48,238 bases of DNA, taken from assembly GCA_030037335.1 (NCBI GenBank), contig JASHRN010000088.1, forward strand, positions 1 through 48,238. The letters are read 5' to 3'. Below, piece by piece: positions 9,554 through 17,764 of this stretch. The DNA comes from Candidatus Acidiferrales bacterium. Lineage in GTDB: Bacteria; Acidobacteriota; Terriglobia; Acidiferrales; UBA7541. Positions within the stretch are counted from its first letter, which is position 1. Each line of letters opens with the position of its first letter. The notes under the pieces are model-generated. The model did no database searches. It saw only the letters and a list, made by a program, of their open reading frames with translations, and was not told the origin of the DNA. Position numbers and translations under genes: made by a program.

Positions 9554-9835
9554 TCAACGCTGCGATGTCGGGGGTTCGTCGCCCGTGTCGAATGGCTCAG
9601 CCGCGAGCTTGCCGTCCGCCTTCCGCAGCAGAATTTCGACTTTACCCTCGGCCTCTTCGAGCTGCTTCTGGCAATCGCGCGAAAGGTTGACGCCCTCTTC
9701 GAAAAGCTTCATCGCTTCGTCCAAAGGCAGGTCCGTCGATTCGAGGCGCTTCACGACCTCTTCGAGCCGCGCAAGCGATTTTTCGAATTCGCCTTTGCGC
9801 GCCGGTTCCGGCGCCTTGTTCGGTGTGGCAGGCAT
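9554..9835 (-). CDS. xseB: Exodeoxyribonuclease VII small subunit
   Basis: The 93-residue protein carries the compact helical hairpin of XseB: FEKSLARLEEVVKRLESTDLPLDEAMKLFEEGVNL, then a charged helix with CQKQLEEAEGKVEILL. It associates with XseA to degrade single-stranded DNA; xseA is not in the window. An acidic, disordered C-terminal tail follows. It heads the xseB-ispA-tlyA-nadK run. No Shine-Dalgarno sequence precedes the ATG. A TTGCCT-N16-TAGAAT pattern on the minus strand ends 8 bases before the start codon, which could give a leaderless or near-leaderless transcript. Confidence 0.92.
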   Translation of the reverse strand: MPATPNKAPEPARKGEFEKSLARLEEVVKRLESTDLPLDEAMKLFEEGVNLSRDCQKQLEEAEGKVEILLRKADGKLAAEPFDTGDEPPTSQR

Positions 9836-9968
9836 GGACGCACATTCTATCGCACGAACGCATCAAGGCAAAATGGAGTTGCGCAGATTCGCCACACACA
9901 GTGAATACGCGCGTGACTCTTGACGCAAGCTAGCCTCGCTCTATCGCGCTTCGTCGCACCGCTCTTGC

Positions 9969-9974
9969 TACAAT
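9969..9974 (+). promoter_or_regulatory. Possible -10 hexamer for the CNNM/CorC-type gene
   Basis: TACAAT lies 31 bases before the start codon at 10006 in the divergent xseB/CNNM spacer. The -35 region is poor. A purine-rich GGGGGAAG follows, at ribosome-binding distance from the ATG. Confidence 0.3.
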
Positions 9975-10005
9975 CGCGATAGAGCTTGGGGGAAGCTTCG
10001 AATCA

Positions 10006-11517
10006 ATGATTGTCCTGCGCCTTTTTTCAATTTTGGTGCTGATCGCGATCAACGGATTTTTCGCGGCCGTTGAGTTTTCCCTCGTCGCCTTGCGCCAATC
10101 GCGGATTCGCCAGTTAGTCAAGCAAGGGAATGCGCGCGCAAAGATCGTCGAGGCGCTTGCCGCGGACATGGGCACGGTAGTTTCCGGCGTGCAGGTGGGA
10201 ATCACCCTGACCAGCCTGGCTCTCGGCTATCTGGGCGAGCTCACCCTGGCGCGATTTCTCGACCCTCTCTTCCGCGACGTTCCAGGGCGCTACGCAACTC
10301 TTGCCGCGCATAGTGCAGCTCTGGTTGTGGCCTTCGGCCTGCTGACCGTGCTGCAAGTCGTCCTCGGTGAACTGGTCCCGAAAAATCTGAGTCTCGCGCA
10401 GGCCGAGCGCGTCGCTCTTCTTGTCGCGCGTCCGTTTCAGTGGTTTTTGAACACGTTTCGCTGGGCGATTGAGCTTCTCGACGCCTTCGCCGGAAAATTT
10501 GTGAAGGCGCTCGGCGTCAAGAGCACTCGTGCTCATGCCGCGATTCGCTCCGAAGAAGAGCTGCGCATTCTCGTCGAGCAGGCCCGCGAACGAGGCGTAC
10601 TCGCTCCTGCGGAAGAGCGCTTTATCCACGGCGCGATGAATCTCGGCGACGTGCAAGTCCGCGAAATCATGGTTCCGCGCCCGGACATTCATGCACTTCC
10701 TGCCGATGCCTCTCTCGAAGACGTGATGAAAATCATTGCCATCACGCAGCGCTCCCGTATTCCTGTGTATCAGGGCACGCTCGATCACGTCCTCGGTTTC
10801 GTGCACATCAAGGATCTAATCTGGATCTTGCTCGATCGCGCCCGGCGCACCGAAGACGATCAGCCCTCATCGGAATTCCATCTGAAAAACATTCTCCGCG
10901 ACGTTCTCATCGTGCCGGAAACGAAGCCCGCCATCGAACTGCTGCTCGAATTTCGCACGCATCGCACGGGATTGGCGATGGCCGTGGACGAATTCGGCAC
11001 AATTCTTGGCCTCGTGACGCTCGAAGACATCCTCGAACAAATGGTCGGCGAGATTCACGACGAATTCGACGTGGTCGAGCATCCGCTCACTCTCGCCGAC
11101 GGCTCCATGATTTTTGATGCATCGCTCAAAATTCACGATCTGGCCCAATTTCACGTAAACTTGCCGGAAAACTTCGTCTACGAAACTCTCGCCGGCTTCG
11201 TCCTCAGCCATTTGGGATTCCTGCCGCGCGGCAGCGAAAGCTTTGAAGACCACGGCTATCGCTTCACCATCATGGAAATGGAGGGCCGCCGCATCTCGCG
11301 CGTGAAAATCAAGCGCCTCGACGACGTGAGTGCGCTCACGCCTTCCGTAGAAAAAGTTACCGTCGGCGCCTCGTCAACGCCTCCAGCGGCAGCTTCATCT
11401 GCGGGCGTGTCATCGCCGGCGCCCTCCGAATCCCGCAGCTCCTCGCGTCGCGCGCGCAGAAAGCGTCACCAAAACGCCCGCAAAGACGCTCAAGAAAACG
11501 CTCAGGAAGATCAATGA
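10006..11517 (+). CDS. CNNM/HlyC-CorC family membrane protein with CBS pair
   Basis: The 503-residue inner-membrane protein has an N-terminal DUF21/CNNM membrane domain (about 1-190, starting ILVLIAINGFFAAVEFSLVA). A paired CBS module follows (about 220-345, opening with MVPRPDIHALPADASLEDVM and containing DEFGTILGLVTLEDILEQMVG), then a CorC_HlyC transporter-associated domain (about 365-440). The Ala/Ser/Arg-rich tail is low complexity. Family members are linked to Mg2+/Co2+ export or homeostasis with nucleotide sensing by the CBS pair; the hemolysin name is historical. Its stop codon overlaps the start of the DppB-like permease (ATGA), implying coupled translation. Confidence 0.92.
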   Translation: MIVLRLFSILVLIAINGFFAAVEFSLVALRQSRIRQLVKQGNARAKIVEALAADMGTVVSGVQVGITLTSLALGYLGELTLARFLDPLFRDVPGRYATLAAHSAALVVAFGLLTVLQVVLGELVPKNLSLAQAERVALLVARPFQWFLNTFRWAIELLDAFAGKFVKALGVKSTRAHAAIRSEEELRILVEQARERGVLAPAEERFIHGAMNLGDVQVREIMVPRPDIHALPADASLEDVMKIIAITQRSRIPVYQGTLDHVLGFVHIKDLIWILLDRARRTEDDQPSSEFHLKNILRDVLIVPETKPAIELLLEFRTHRTGLAMAVDEFGTILGLVTLEDILEQMVGEIHDEFDVVEHPLTLADGSMIFDASLKIHDLAQFHVNLPENFVYETLAGFVLSHLGFLPRGSESFEDHGYRFTIMEMEGRRISRVKIKRLDDVSALTPSVEKVTVGASSTPPAAASSAGVSSPAPSESRSSSRRARRKRHQNARKDAQENAQEDQ

Positions 11518-12434
11518 CGCGCTACATCTCCCTTCGCCTCGCCTATTCGCTTCCTGCAATCTGGCTGATTATCACTATGGTTTTTGCGCTCGCGCACATA
11601 ATTCCCGGCGATCCTGTCCAGCAAATGCTCGGCGAAGGCGCAACTCTTTCCGATCAGGTGCAATTGCGCCACGCGCTCGGCCTCGATAAGCCCGTTCCCG
11701 TGCAGTACGGCGATTATCTGACTGGAGTCCTGCGCGGCAATTTTGGCAAATCGTTCCGCTTTCAGCAACCAGTCTTGGGTGTCGTCCTCGAACACTATCC
11801 CGCCACGCTCGAACTCGCCCTCGCCGCTCTGATTGTTTGCTGCGCGATTGGAATCCCTGCCGGAATCATCGCCGCGCAGCGCCGCGCTACGCTCACCGAC
11901 CATGCCGTCGGATTTTTCACGCTTCTCGGGCTCTCCGTTCCGAATTTCGCGCTTGGCCCGCTGCTCATTCTGATTTTTTCCGTACTGATTGGATGGCTTC
12001 CGGTCAGCGGACGCGGCGGCCTTTCTCATCTCATTTTGCCCGCCATCACGCTCGGCGCCGCGCTCGCTGCAATTTTGACCCGCATGGTGCGCACCTCCGT
12101 GCTCGAACAGCTTTCGAGCGATTACGTTCGCACCGCACGCGCCAAAGGGCTAAGCGAACGCGCCGTTTTGCTCCGCCACGCCTTCCGCAACGCATTGATT
12201 CCCATTCTGACGATTCTCGGTTTGCAATTCGGCACGCTTCTCGCCGGCACCATCGTCACAGAAACCATTTTCTCCTGGCCGGGAATTGGCCGCCTCGCGG
12301 TGCAAGCAATCGAAGCCCGCGATTATCCTCTTCTGCAGGGCTGCATCCTCGTCATCGCAATTTCCTACGTCCTCGTGAACTTGCTCACCGACATGGTTTA
12401 CGCCTTCGCTGACCCGCGGGTGCGACTGCAATGA
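11514..12434 (+). CDS. ABC transporter permease, DppB/OppB type
   Basis: The 306-residue multi-pass inner-membrane protein is a peptide/nickel-type ABC permease. It starts with a membrane segment (RLAYSLPAIWLIITMVFALA) followed by HIIPGDPVQQMLG, the usual N-terminal signature. The EAA cytoplasmic loop is visible as ARAKGLSERAVLLRHAFRNA, and WPGIGRLAVQAI is typical of DppB. It overlaps the preceding CNNM gene by ATGA and the next permease gene by ATGA, so all three are probably translated together. Neither the substrate-binding protein nor the ATPases (DppA, D, F) are present in the window. Confidence 0.94.
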   Translation: MTRYISLRLAYSLPAIWLIITMVFALAHIIPGDPVQQMLGEGATLSDQVQLRHALGLDKPVPVQYGDYLTGVLRGNFGKSFRFQQPVLGVVLEHYPATLELALAALIVCCAIGIPAGIIAAQRRATLTDHAVGFFTLLGLSVPNFALGPLLILIFSVLIGWLPVSGRGGLSHLILPAITLGAALAAILTRMVRTSVLEQLSSDYVRTARAKGLSERAVLLRHAFRNALIPILTILGLQFGTLLAGTIVTETIFSWPGIGRLAVQAIEARDYPLLQGCILVIAISYVLVNLLTDMVYAFADPRVRLQ

Positions 12435-13291
12435 AAGCTCTCCGCGAATTTCTCCGCCACAGCGCCCCGGGCGCAATTGGCTTCGCACTCTGCGTGCTGC
12501 TGTTCGTTCTCGCAATCGGCGCGCCGTGGCTCTCGCCGTACAATCCCAACTCGCAAAATCTCCCGCAGCGCCTCGAAGCGCCAAGCGCAACGCATTGGAT
12601 GGGCACCGACGAGCTCGGCCGCGACGTCCTTTCTCGCGTGATTTATGGCGCGCGCGTTTCAATGTCCGTCAGCGTGTGCGTGGTATTTGGTGCCGGAATT
12701 ATCGGACTCGCTCTCGGCGCGCTCGCCGGCTATTTCGGCGGCTGGTTCGACGGCATCGTGAATATCGTTCTCATCAACGCATTTCTTTCCTTCCCCGGTA
12801 TTTTGCTGGCGATTGCATTCGCCGCGTTTCTCGGCCCCGGCCTCGGCAACGTGATTATCGCGCTCACAATCACCGGATGGGCGGGATACGCACGCCTCGC
12901 CCGCGCCCAGGTCCTGCAAGCGAAGGAAATGGACTACGTCGCGGCCGCGCGTTCGCTCGGCGCGTCCCACTGGAGAATTTTGTGGCGGCATTTGCTGCCG
13001 AACATCATTCAGCCTGTGCTCGTGCAGGGCACCATCGCGCTCGCGGGCGCGATCCTCGCCGAATCAACTCTCAGTTTTTTGGGATTGGGCGTCCTCGCAC
13101 CCATGTCCAGCTGGGGCGCGATGCTCAACGATTCGCGCGGCCATCTTTTCGACGCGCCGCACATGGTGGTTTTCCCCGCGCTGGCGGTGGCCTGCGCCGT
13201 TCTCGCCTTCAACATGCTCGGCGACGCCCTCCGCGACTGGATGGACCCTCGCACCCGCGCCTACTTGATCGTCACCGATTTAGCGAGATAG
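12431..13291 (+). CDS. ABC transporter permease, DppC/OppC type
   Basis: The 286-residue partner permease has the OppC N-terminus (FLRHSAPGAIGFALCVLLFV), the conserved HWMGTDELGRDVLSRVIYGAR segment and the EAA loop AARSLGASHWRILWRHLLPN. SFLGLGVLAPMSSWGAML near the C-terminus is characteristic of DppC. With the upstream permease it forms the membrane channel of a di/oligopeptide or metal-chelate importer, or of a related exporter. The pair is orphaned from ATPase and binding protein here. Substrate unknown. Confidence 0.94.
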   Translation: MKALREFLRHSAPGAIGFALCVLLFVLAIGAPWLSPYNPNSQNLPQRLEAPSATHWMGTDELGRDVLSRVIYGARVSMSVSVCVVFGAGIIGLALGALAGYFGGWFDGIVNIVLINAFLSFPGILLAIAFAAFLGPGLGNVIIALTITGWAGYARLARAQVLQAKEMDYVAAARSLGASHWRILWRHLLPNIIQPVLVQGTIALAGAILAESTLSFLGLGVLAPMSSWGAMLNDSRGHLFDAPHMVVFPALAVACAVLAFNMLGDALRDWMDPRTRAYLIVTDLAR

Positions 13292-13312
13292 TACGAGATG
13301 AACGGCAGACAC

Positions 13313-13969
13313 TCAGCCTTTGAGTTCAACGTCACCTTTCCCGACGTTACAGACGTTGCAAAGCACTTGAAGATTTTCGAGCACTGTCTCTCCACCTTTG
13401 CTCCAGGGTTTTACATGATCAACGTGAAGGCGTACGCCGTCCCTTGGTGTTGCCCCACATAATCGACAACGCGCTCCGTCCCTCACCAAAACTAGCGCAC
13501 GCAGCCTCCAGTTGATATTCCGGGGCGTTCTCCTTCCTGCTTTCTCCTCACGCAGGTTGGATTCGGGCAGCAACTTACCTTCGTTGGCCCATTTGACAAA
13601 CTGTGCCAGCGCATTGCGCCATGTGCGAAATCGGCATGCGTAGGTGTTCCAAGAGAATCGAGACGGGCCGGGCCTCAAATCACGAGATCGAGGCTGTCGT
13701 CCGAGAGCGGTCCAAACCTCCACTAAGTTTACGAAAAGTTCTTCGTCCGAAATATTCCGATTGATTGTGCGCTGAAGATCGGCCTTATCGATGGCAGCGT
13801 TCCACGAGCCGAAACGCCCAGCCAGGGTGCTTGCCGTAAACCGCCCTTTGTCGTTGTACTCGCGAAAGGTTACTTGATTCTTGCCGAGCTCCCGCGCGAC
13901 GCGCCGCAGGTCGGTTAGCAGTTCATCGTTCGGAACGTCACGATGGAAGGGTTCTAGTTCGTAGCTCAT
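13313..13969 (-). CDS. HNH endonuclease with homing-endonuclease-associated repeats
   Basis: I chose the ATG at 13969, giving MSYELEPFHRDVPNDEL (218 aa); an in-frame ATG 12 codons upstream (14005) is the alternative. Two copies of a DNA-binding repeat are visible: LLTDLRRVARELGKNQVTF with FGSWNAAIDKA, and LFVNLVEVWTALGRQPRSRD with FRTWRNALAQFVKW. Both match the repeat often attached to homing endonucleases. The C-terminal domain is a zinc-type HNH nuclease: RDGARCRLCG, LHVDHVKPWSKGGETVLENLQ and LCNVCNVGKGD supply the His/Asn and the two Cys pairs. It is a free-standing gene, convergent with dppC, with no intron or intein obvious beside it. Role unknown: nuclease of a mobile element, or domesticated. 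Confidence 0.88.
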   Translation of the reverse strand: MSYELEPFHRDVPNDELLTDLRRVARELGKNQVTFREYNDKGRFTASTLAGRFGSWNAAIDKADLQRTINRNISDEELFVNLVEVWTALGRQPRSRDLRPGPSRFSWNTYACRFRTWRNALAQFVKWANEGKLLPESNLREEKAGRRTPRNINWRLRALVLVRDGARCRLCGATPRDGVRLHVDHVKPWSKGGETVLENLQVLCNVCNVGKGDVELKG

Positions 13970-14023
13970 CGTTGCATGGTACGAACATGCGCAACGCACC
14001 GTCAAATCGGCAAAAGGTGGGCA

Positions 14024-14815
14024 CTACGCGAATTCTACGCTGACTTCCGCGCCGCGACTCGCGCCTGTAGTTTTCGCAGCACTCCCTCGATTTACCGCCA
14101 CCTCAAAAAATCCGCTGGAGCCCAAAATCAGAATCGGTTCGTTCGGCGCGCCATTGCCAAAAGTCTGCGCCAGTCGCGAAATTTCCGCAGTCCCGACGCG
14201 CATCTTGAAATTCGATCCCGCGAGAACCTGCGGCAAATCCTCTTCTCTGAAATTCGTCAGCAAATTCCCAAAATTATCGGCTCGCAGCACCACGCCTTTC
14301 GCGCCATTCCCCGCGGGTTTCGGCTTCGGCAGCGTGAAGCGCACGAAATCCGTGATCTCCTCGCCGAACGAACCGCTCTGCCCGTTTTTCGATAGCCACG
14401 CCGCAACGGGAGAAAAAATGTCGCGTCCATGAAACGTGCTGCTCACCGGCTGCAAAAAATAATGCTCCGCGGTGATGTGCCGCACCGCGAGCGCTTCTTC
14501 GCTCTGATAAACCATCGACAGCACGCCATTATCCGGCGCGACAAAATAATGTTGCCCCGCGCTCACCAGCAGCGGACGCCGCTCCGTCCCAACGCCCGGA
14601 TCAACCACCACCACATGAATCGTCCGCGGCGGAAAAAATCTGTACGCCGTTCCAATCGCCAGCGCGCCGTCCAGTAAATCGTACGGCAGAATTTTGTGCG
14701 TGATGTCGATGATTTCCGCGTCCGGCTGAATGCTCAGAATCACGCCCTTCATCGAGCCGACAAGCGAATCCGCCGTGCCAAAATCCGTCGTAAGCGTGAT
14801 GACCGGTCGCGCCAA
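14024..14815 (-). CDS. SAM hydrolase (SAM hydroxide adenosyltransferase, DUF62)
   Basis: The 263-residue protein matches the family that converts S-adenosylmethionine plus water to adenosine and methionine, related to fluorinases and chlorinases. Motifs seen are TLTTDFGTADSLVGSMKG, VVVVDPGVGTERRP, APDNGVLSMVY and STFHGRDIFSPVAA. The DPGVGTERR triad region is typical of the hydroxide-using members, so halogenase activity is unlikely. The start is a TTG at 14815, well supported by AGGAG (14822-14826 on the minus strand) six bases upstream. The physiological role of this family is unclear in most bacteria. Confidence 0.9.
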   Translation of the reverse strand: MARPVITLTTDFGTADSLVGSMKGVILSIQPDAEIIDITHKILPYDLLDGALAIGTAYRFFPPRTIHVVVVDPGVGTERRPLLVSAGQHYFVAPDNGVLSMVYQSEEALAVRHITAEHYFLQPVSSTFHGRDIFSPVAAWLSKNGQSGSFGEEITDFVRFTLPKPKPAGNGAKGVVLRADNFGNLLTNFREEDLPQVLAGSNFKMRVGTAEISRLAQTFGNGAPNEPILILGSSGFFEVAVNRGSAAKTTGASRGAEVSVEFA

Positions 14816-15140
14816 ATTTGTCTCCTGAGTGATGCGAATACAATTCTGGAGCGAGATGCAACCCCAGTTGCACGATGCAATTCGCGCCGAACCTCAGTTT
14901 GTCAAACTTACCCATCGGACGCAATCCGCCGCCGCATTCCAATTTCCAGCTTTGAAATTTACAAGGGTGACGCAAATTACCTTTGGACTGTCATTCCGAT
15001 GAGCCTGCCCGCCGAACGCCAGCTAAAGAAACAAACGCCCCTACCATTGTCATTCTGAGGAGGATGCGACGAGCATCCGACGAAGAATCTGCATTTTGCC
15101 GACGAAATACGCGGACTGTGCGGAAGGTCGCACGCTGCTG
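14816..15140. other. Intergenic region holding a dispersed palindromic element
   Basis: This 325-bp stretch between the SAM hydrolase start and the egtD stop has no convincing gene. It contains the hydrolase ribosome-binding site, a short TGTCATTCCGAT sequence at 14989-15000 and one compact palindromic element at 15048-15093. The short reading frames crossing it have no recognisable content. Confidence 0.7.
15048..15093. repeat. Dispersed palindromic element, copy 1
   Basis: The block reads TGTCATTCTGAG (15048-15059), then a hairpin with perfect arms GGATGC (15062-15067) and GCATCC (15073-15078) around a 5-nt loop, then GAAGAATCTGCA (15082-15093). The same order (outer box, variable hairpin, GAGGAATCTGC box) recurs at 28917-28971. 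A lone partial box, TGTCATTCCGAT, sits at 14989-15000. The pattern suggests a REP-like non-coding repeat family. Confidence 0.65.
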
Positions 15141-16127
15141 CTACTCTGCCAGCAGCAAACTCTGCGCGTACGGCCACTCCGCGTCCACCCACTGCGCTTC
15201 GCACTGGAATCCCGCCCGCAATCCCATTTCTGCCGCTTCGTCGCAGCGATACTTATGCGAGCTCTCTGTCCATATCGTTTCGTCCGCATCAAGATGCACT
15301 TCAAGCGACGCGCCGACAACATGCGCCGTTTGCGCGCGCGTCGAGCGCAAATGCATTTCAATCCGCCGCTGTTCAGAGTTGTACCGCGCCTCATGCGTGA
15401 ACGAACTCAAATCGAAATTCCCATCGAGCTCGTGATTGATGCGAGCCAGCAGATTCAGATTGAATGCCGCCGTCACTCCTGCCGGATCATCGTATGCAAG
15501 CAGCAGCTCGCTCACCGATTTTTCCAGGTCCGTCGCGAGCAGCAGCGCATCACCGGGATGCAAAATCCCGCGAACTTCGCTCAGAAATTGCGTAGCAGCG
15601 GGACGGTCGAAATTTCCAATTGTGCTGCCCAGAAAAAGTACGAGCAGGCATTCCCCCGGTTTTCGCCGCGATGCCACGTCGAGCAAACCATCCAGATATG
15701 CGCGCTCGAATCCCACAATGCTCACGGAATCAATTCGCCCCAGCTCCTGCCAGCAGCGCGACAGCGCCGTACGCGAAATGTCGATCGGATAATATGTCAC
15801 CGGCTGCCGTCGCGAGAGCGCTTCCAGAATCCAGCGCGTTTTCGTTCCACTTCCTGATCCCAATTCCGCCACTGCGACAGGAGAAGGCAATCGGTCAATG
15901 ATTTCCTCCGAATGCCGCTTAAGCAAACGCGCGCCCGCACGTGAAAGTCCGTATTCCGGCAACAGCGTGATCACTTCAAAAAGCGCTGAGCCGATCTCGT
16001 CGTACAAATATTTAGAAGGCAGTTCCTTCTGCGGATGCTTCGTCAGTCCCGCGCGAACATCTTCGGCGAAATCCGCGCGCGCGTTTCCTAATACTCCATG
16101 CGTGTAAACTCTCGCCGGACTCGCCAT
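15141..16127 (-). CDS. egtD: L-histidine N-alpha-methyltransferase (ergothioneine synthesis)
   Basis: The 328-residue protein is EgtD, which trimethylates histidine to hercynine using three SAM. Family segments are LPSKYLYDEIGSALFEVITL and PEYGLSRAGARLL at the N-terminus, ELGSGSGTKTRWILEAL as the SAM-binding loop, YYPIDIS, LFLGSTIGNFDR, and the substrate-pocket region FNLNLLARINHELDGNF. Length matches characterised EgtD (about 320). It begins one base after the egtB stop codon, so the two are almost certainly one operon. The product acts in the cytoplasm. Confidence 0.95.
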   Translation of the reverse strand: MASPARVYTHGVLGNARADFAEDVRAGLTKHPQKELPSKYLYDEIGSALFEVITLLPEYGLSRAGARLLKRHSEEIIDRLPSPVAVAELGSGSGTKTRWILEALSRRQPVTYYPIDISRTALSRCWQELGRIDSVSIVGFERAYLDGLLDVASRRKPGECLLVLFLGSTIGNFDRPAATQFLSEVRGILHPGDALLLATDLEKSVSELLLAYDDPAGVTAAFNLNLLARINHELDGNFDLSSFTHEARYNSEQRRIEMHLRSTRAQTAHVVGASLEVHLDADETIWTESSHKYRCDEAAEMGLRAGFQCEAQWVDAEWPYAQSLLLAE

Positions 16128-16128
16128 G

Positions 16129-17472
16129 TCATCGCTCCACTGTACGGAATTTCGCGTAGACGTACGGATAATGCGGCTGGAACCAGTTGCGGAACGACCG
16201 CCGCAGCATGCACGCCGCTGTGCGCGGCGAACCGCCCTTCATCACAAAATGCTTGCCGTCAAAAAAATTCGCCGAGTAGCCGGGATAAAAAGGAAAAGCC
16301 GCGAATCCGGGAAATGGCCCAAATGCACTCGATGTCCACTCCCATCCATTGCCGAGAAGATCGTGCACGCTAAACGCGCTCTTGCCTGCGGGGTGCGCAT
16401 TCACCGGCGCAGCATCCCACCGCGAAAAATCAAAGTTCCCGCGTTCAGGCGTTGGCTCGACGTCTCCCCACGGATACTCGCACTCGCTCTCCGTTGGTGT
16501 GCCGTACGCCGCGCGATGCCACTGTGCTTCCGTCGGCAGCAACCGATTTTTCCACCGCGCGTATGCCGACGCTTCCGCGTAGCTCACGTATACCGGCCAA
16601 TCGAGCGGAAGCGGCAGCTCCTCGAACATTCCGCGATATTTCCAATTCGCGCCATCTCTCTTCCAGAATAGCGGATGGGAAATCTGCGCCGAATTCTTCC
16701 AGTTCCAATCGTCAAGCCGCCAGAGTTGATCATTTTCGTAGCCGCGCGCATTCACGAATTCCAGAAATTCACCGTTCGCCACTGGATACGCGCTGATGCG
16801 GAACTGCTCCACATTGGCGCGATTTGCCTCGAACTCGTTGTCCCATCCGAAGCGGCCGCGGCCGCTGTCGCGCCGCAAGCCAAGCGTCGCTGTGCCGGCG
16901 GGAATTTGCACCATACTGTTCGCGATAGAAGTGACACCCGCATCGCTTGTCGCTGCAGACTTGTAATCGCTGGGCGCATTCTTCTGCTCGTAATTCAATT
17001 GGTGCAGCAGATATGCCAGCGTCTCCGCGTGCATCAACCGGTGTTCGATCGCGATATTGAGCAAAGTCCCATTCGCAATTATTTCCGGTAAATAACTCGC
17101 AGGCTCGCTCAGCGCCGCGTCGATTCGCTCGCGCAGCCGCTCGTTGTATGCGTGGACTTCGTCGGCAACAGGCCAATCGCTTGGCACGTCATGCGGAAGC
17201 TGCCCATCCACCGGATCGATTCCAAACGCGAAGAGCTGTTCGTACTCGGCGTGAAAGCTCGGATGATGCAAGACGTCGCGGGCGATCAAATTCCAATCGA
17301 ATGCTTCCAAATGGCCGAGATAAAAAATCAGCCGGTGACGCTCAGGAATGGGCCGCTCGTAGATCGCTTCTGGACGAATAACCGCGAAGAGCGCGTCCGT
17401 TCGCTTTCGCGCGTCCGCCAGCCGCTCCAGCAGCGGCTGCAGAGACTCCTTCGCCATTTTCGCGATTGGCAT
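16129..17472 (-). CDS. egtB: Hercynylcysteine/hercynylglutamylcysteine sulfoxide synthase EgtB
   Basis: The 447-residue non-heme iron enzyme couples hercynine to a thiol and oxidises it to the sulfoxide. The N-terminal DinB-like domain holds the iron ligands: a histidine in YLGHLEAFDWN and the pair in EHRLMHAET (HxxxHxE). The C-terminal FGE-sulfatase domain shows WEWTSSAFGPFPGF, FVMKGGSPRTAACMLRRSFRNW and the final YPYVYAKFRTV. A GGGAG five bases upstream supports the ATG at 17472. Neither egtA nor egtC (gamma-glutamylcysteine synthesis and glutamyl removal) is in view. That fits the cysteine-using type of EgtB known from Chloracidobacterium, but thiol choice is inferred only. Confidence 0.95.
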   Translation of the reverse strand: MPIAKMAKESLQPLLERLADARKRTDALFAVIRPEAIYERPIPERHRLIFYLGHLEAFDWNLIARDVLHHPSFHAEYEQLFAFGIDPVDGQLPHDVPSDWPVADEVHAYNERLRERIDAALSEPASYLPEIIANGTLLNIAIEHRLMHAETLAYLLHQLNYEQKNAPSDYKSAATSDAGVTSIANSMVQIPAGTATLGLRRDSGRGRFGWDNEFEANRANVEQFRISAYPVANGEFLEFVNARGYENDQLWRLDDWNWKNSAQISHPLFWKRDGANWKYRGMFEELPLPLDWPVYVSYAEASAYARWKNRLLPTEAQWHRAAYGTPTESECEYPWGDVEPTPERGNFDFSRWDAAPVNAHPAGKSAFSVHDLLGNGWEWTSSAFGPFPGFAAFPFYPGYSANFFDGKHFVMKGGSPRTAACMLRRSFRNWFQPHYPYVYAKFRTVER

Positions 17473-17764
17473 CAGAACTCCCGGAGGGCCAGTTTCCTTT
17501 TTACCCCTTCATGCGTTTCGCCACAACCTAAACTTAGATTCACGCATGCACTCATTGGATGCGGCCAAATTCGCGTCCGCCAATTCCAGCACGGTGCGTG
17601 CGGCCACGCTGGCGGCGAAGATTAAAAATGTACGCGCAATACCTCTCGAATCGATACGAAAACACACTTCATCCAAGCTACGTTGTCCATATCCGGACAA
17701 AAAACTCGCAAACTCTGTATCGGGTCGGCAAACAGCGTATAATTTTCTAAAGGAATAAGAAGTC
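17473..17764. other. Divergent intergenic region between egtB and the radical SAM gene
   Basis: About 290 bp separate two divergent genes. It carries the egtB ribosome-binding site at the left end and a TATAAT (17738-17743) plus AAAGGA at the right end. Short reading frames in it lack family features and are not called. A promoter for egtB is expected here, but no clear hexamer pair was found. Confidence 0.6.
17738..17743 (+). promoter_or_regulatory. Putative -10 hexamer for the AmrS-type gene
   Basis: A perfect TATAAT lies 22 bases before the GTG start at 17765. The best 17-base-spaced -35 is CTGTAT, which is weak. A start site about 7 bases downstream would leave a very short leader containing AAAGGA at a usable distance from the GTG. 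Confidence 0.4.

Noticed and set aside
14024-14815. Fluorinase or chlorinase activity for the DUF62 protein
   Set aside because: The sequence carries the conserved features of the SAM-hydrolysing members, and no halometabolite genes are nearby.
17546-17758. 70-codon frame in the egtB-amrS spacer
   Set aside because: No ribosome-binding site, no recognisable content, and it overlaps the promoter and ribosome-binding site of the radical SAM gene.
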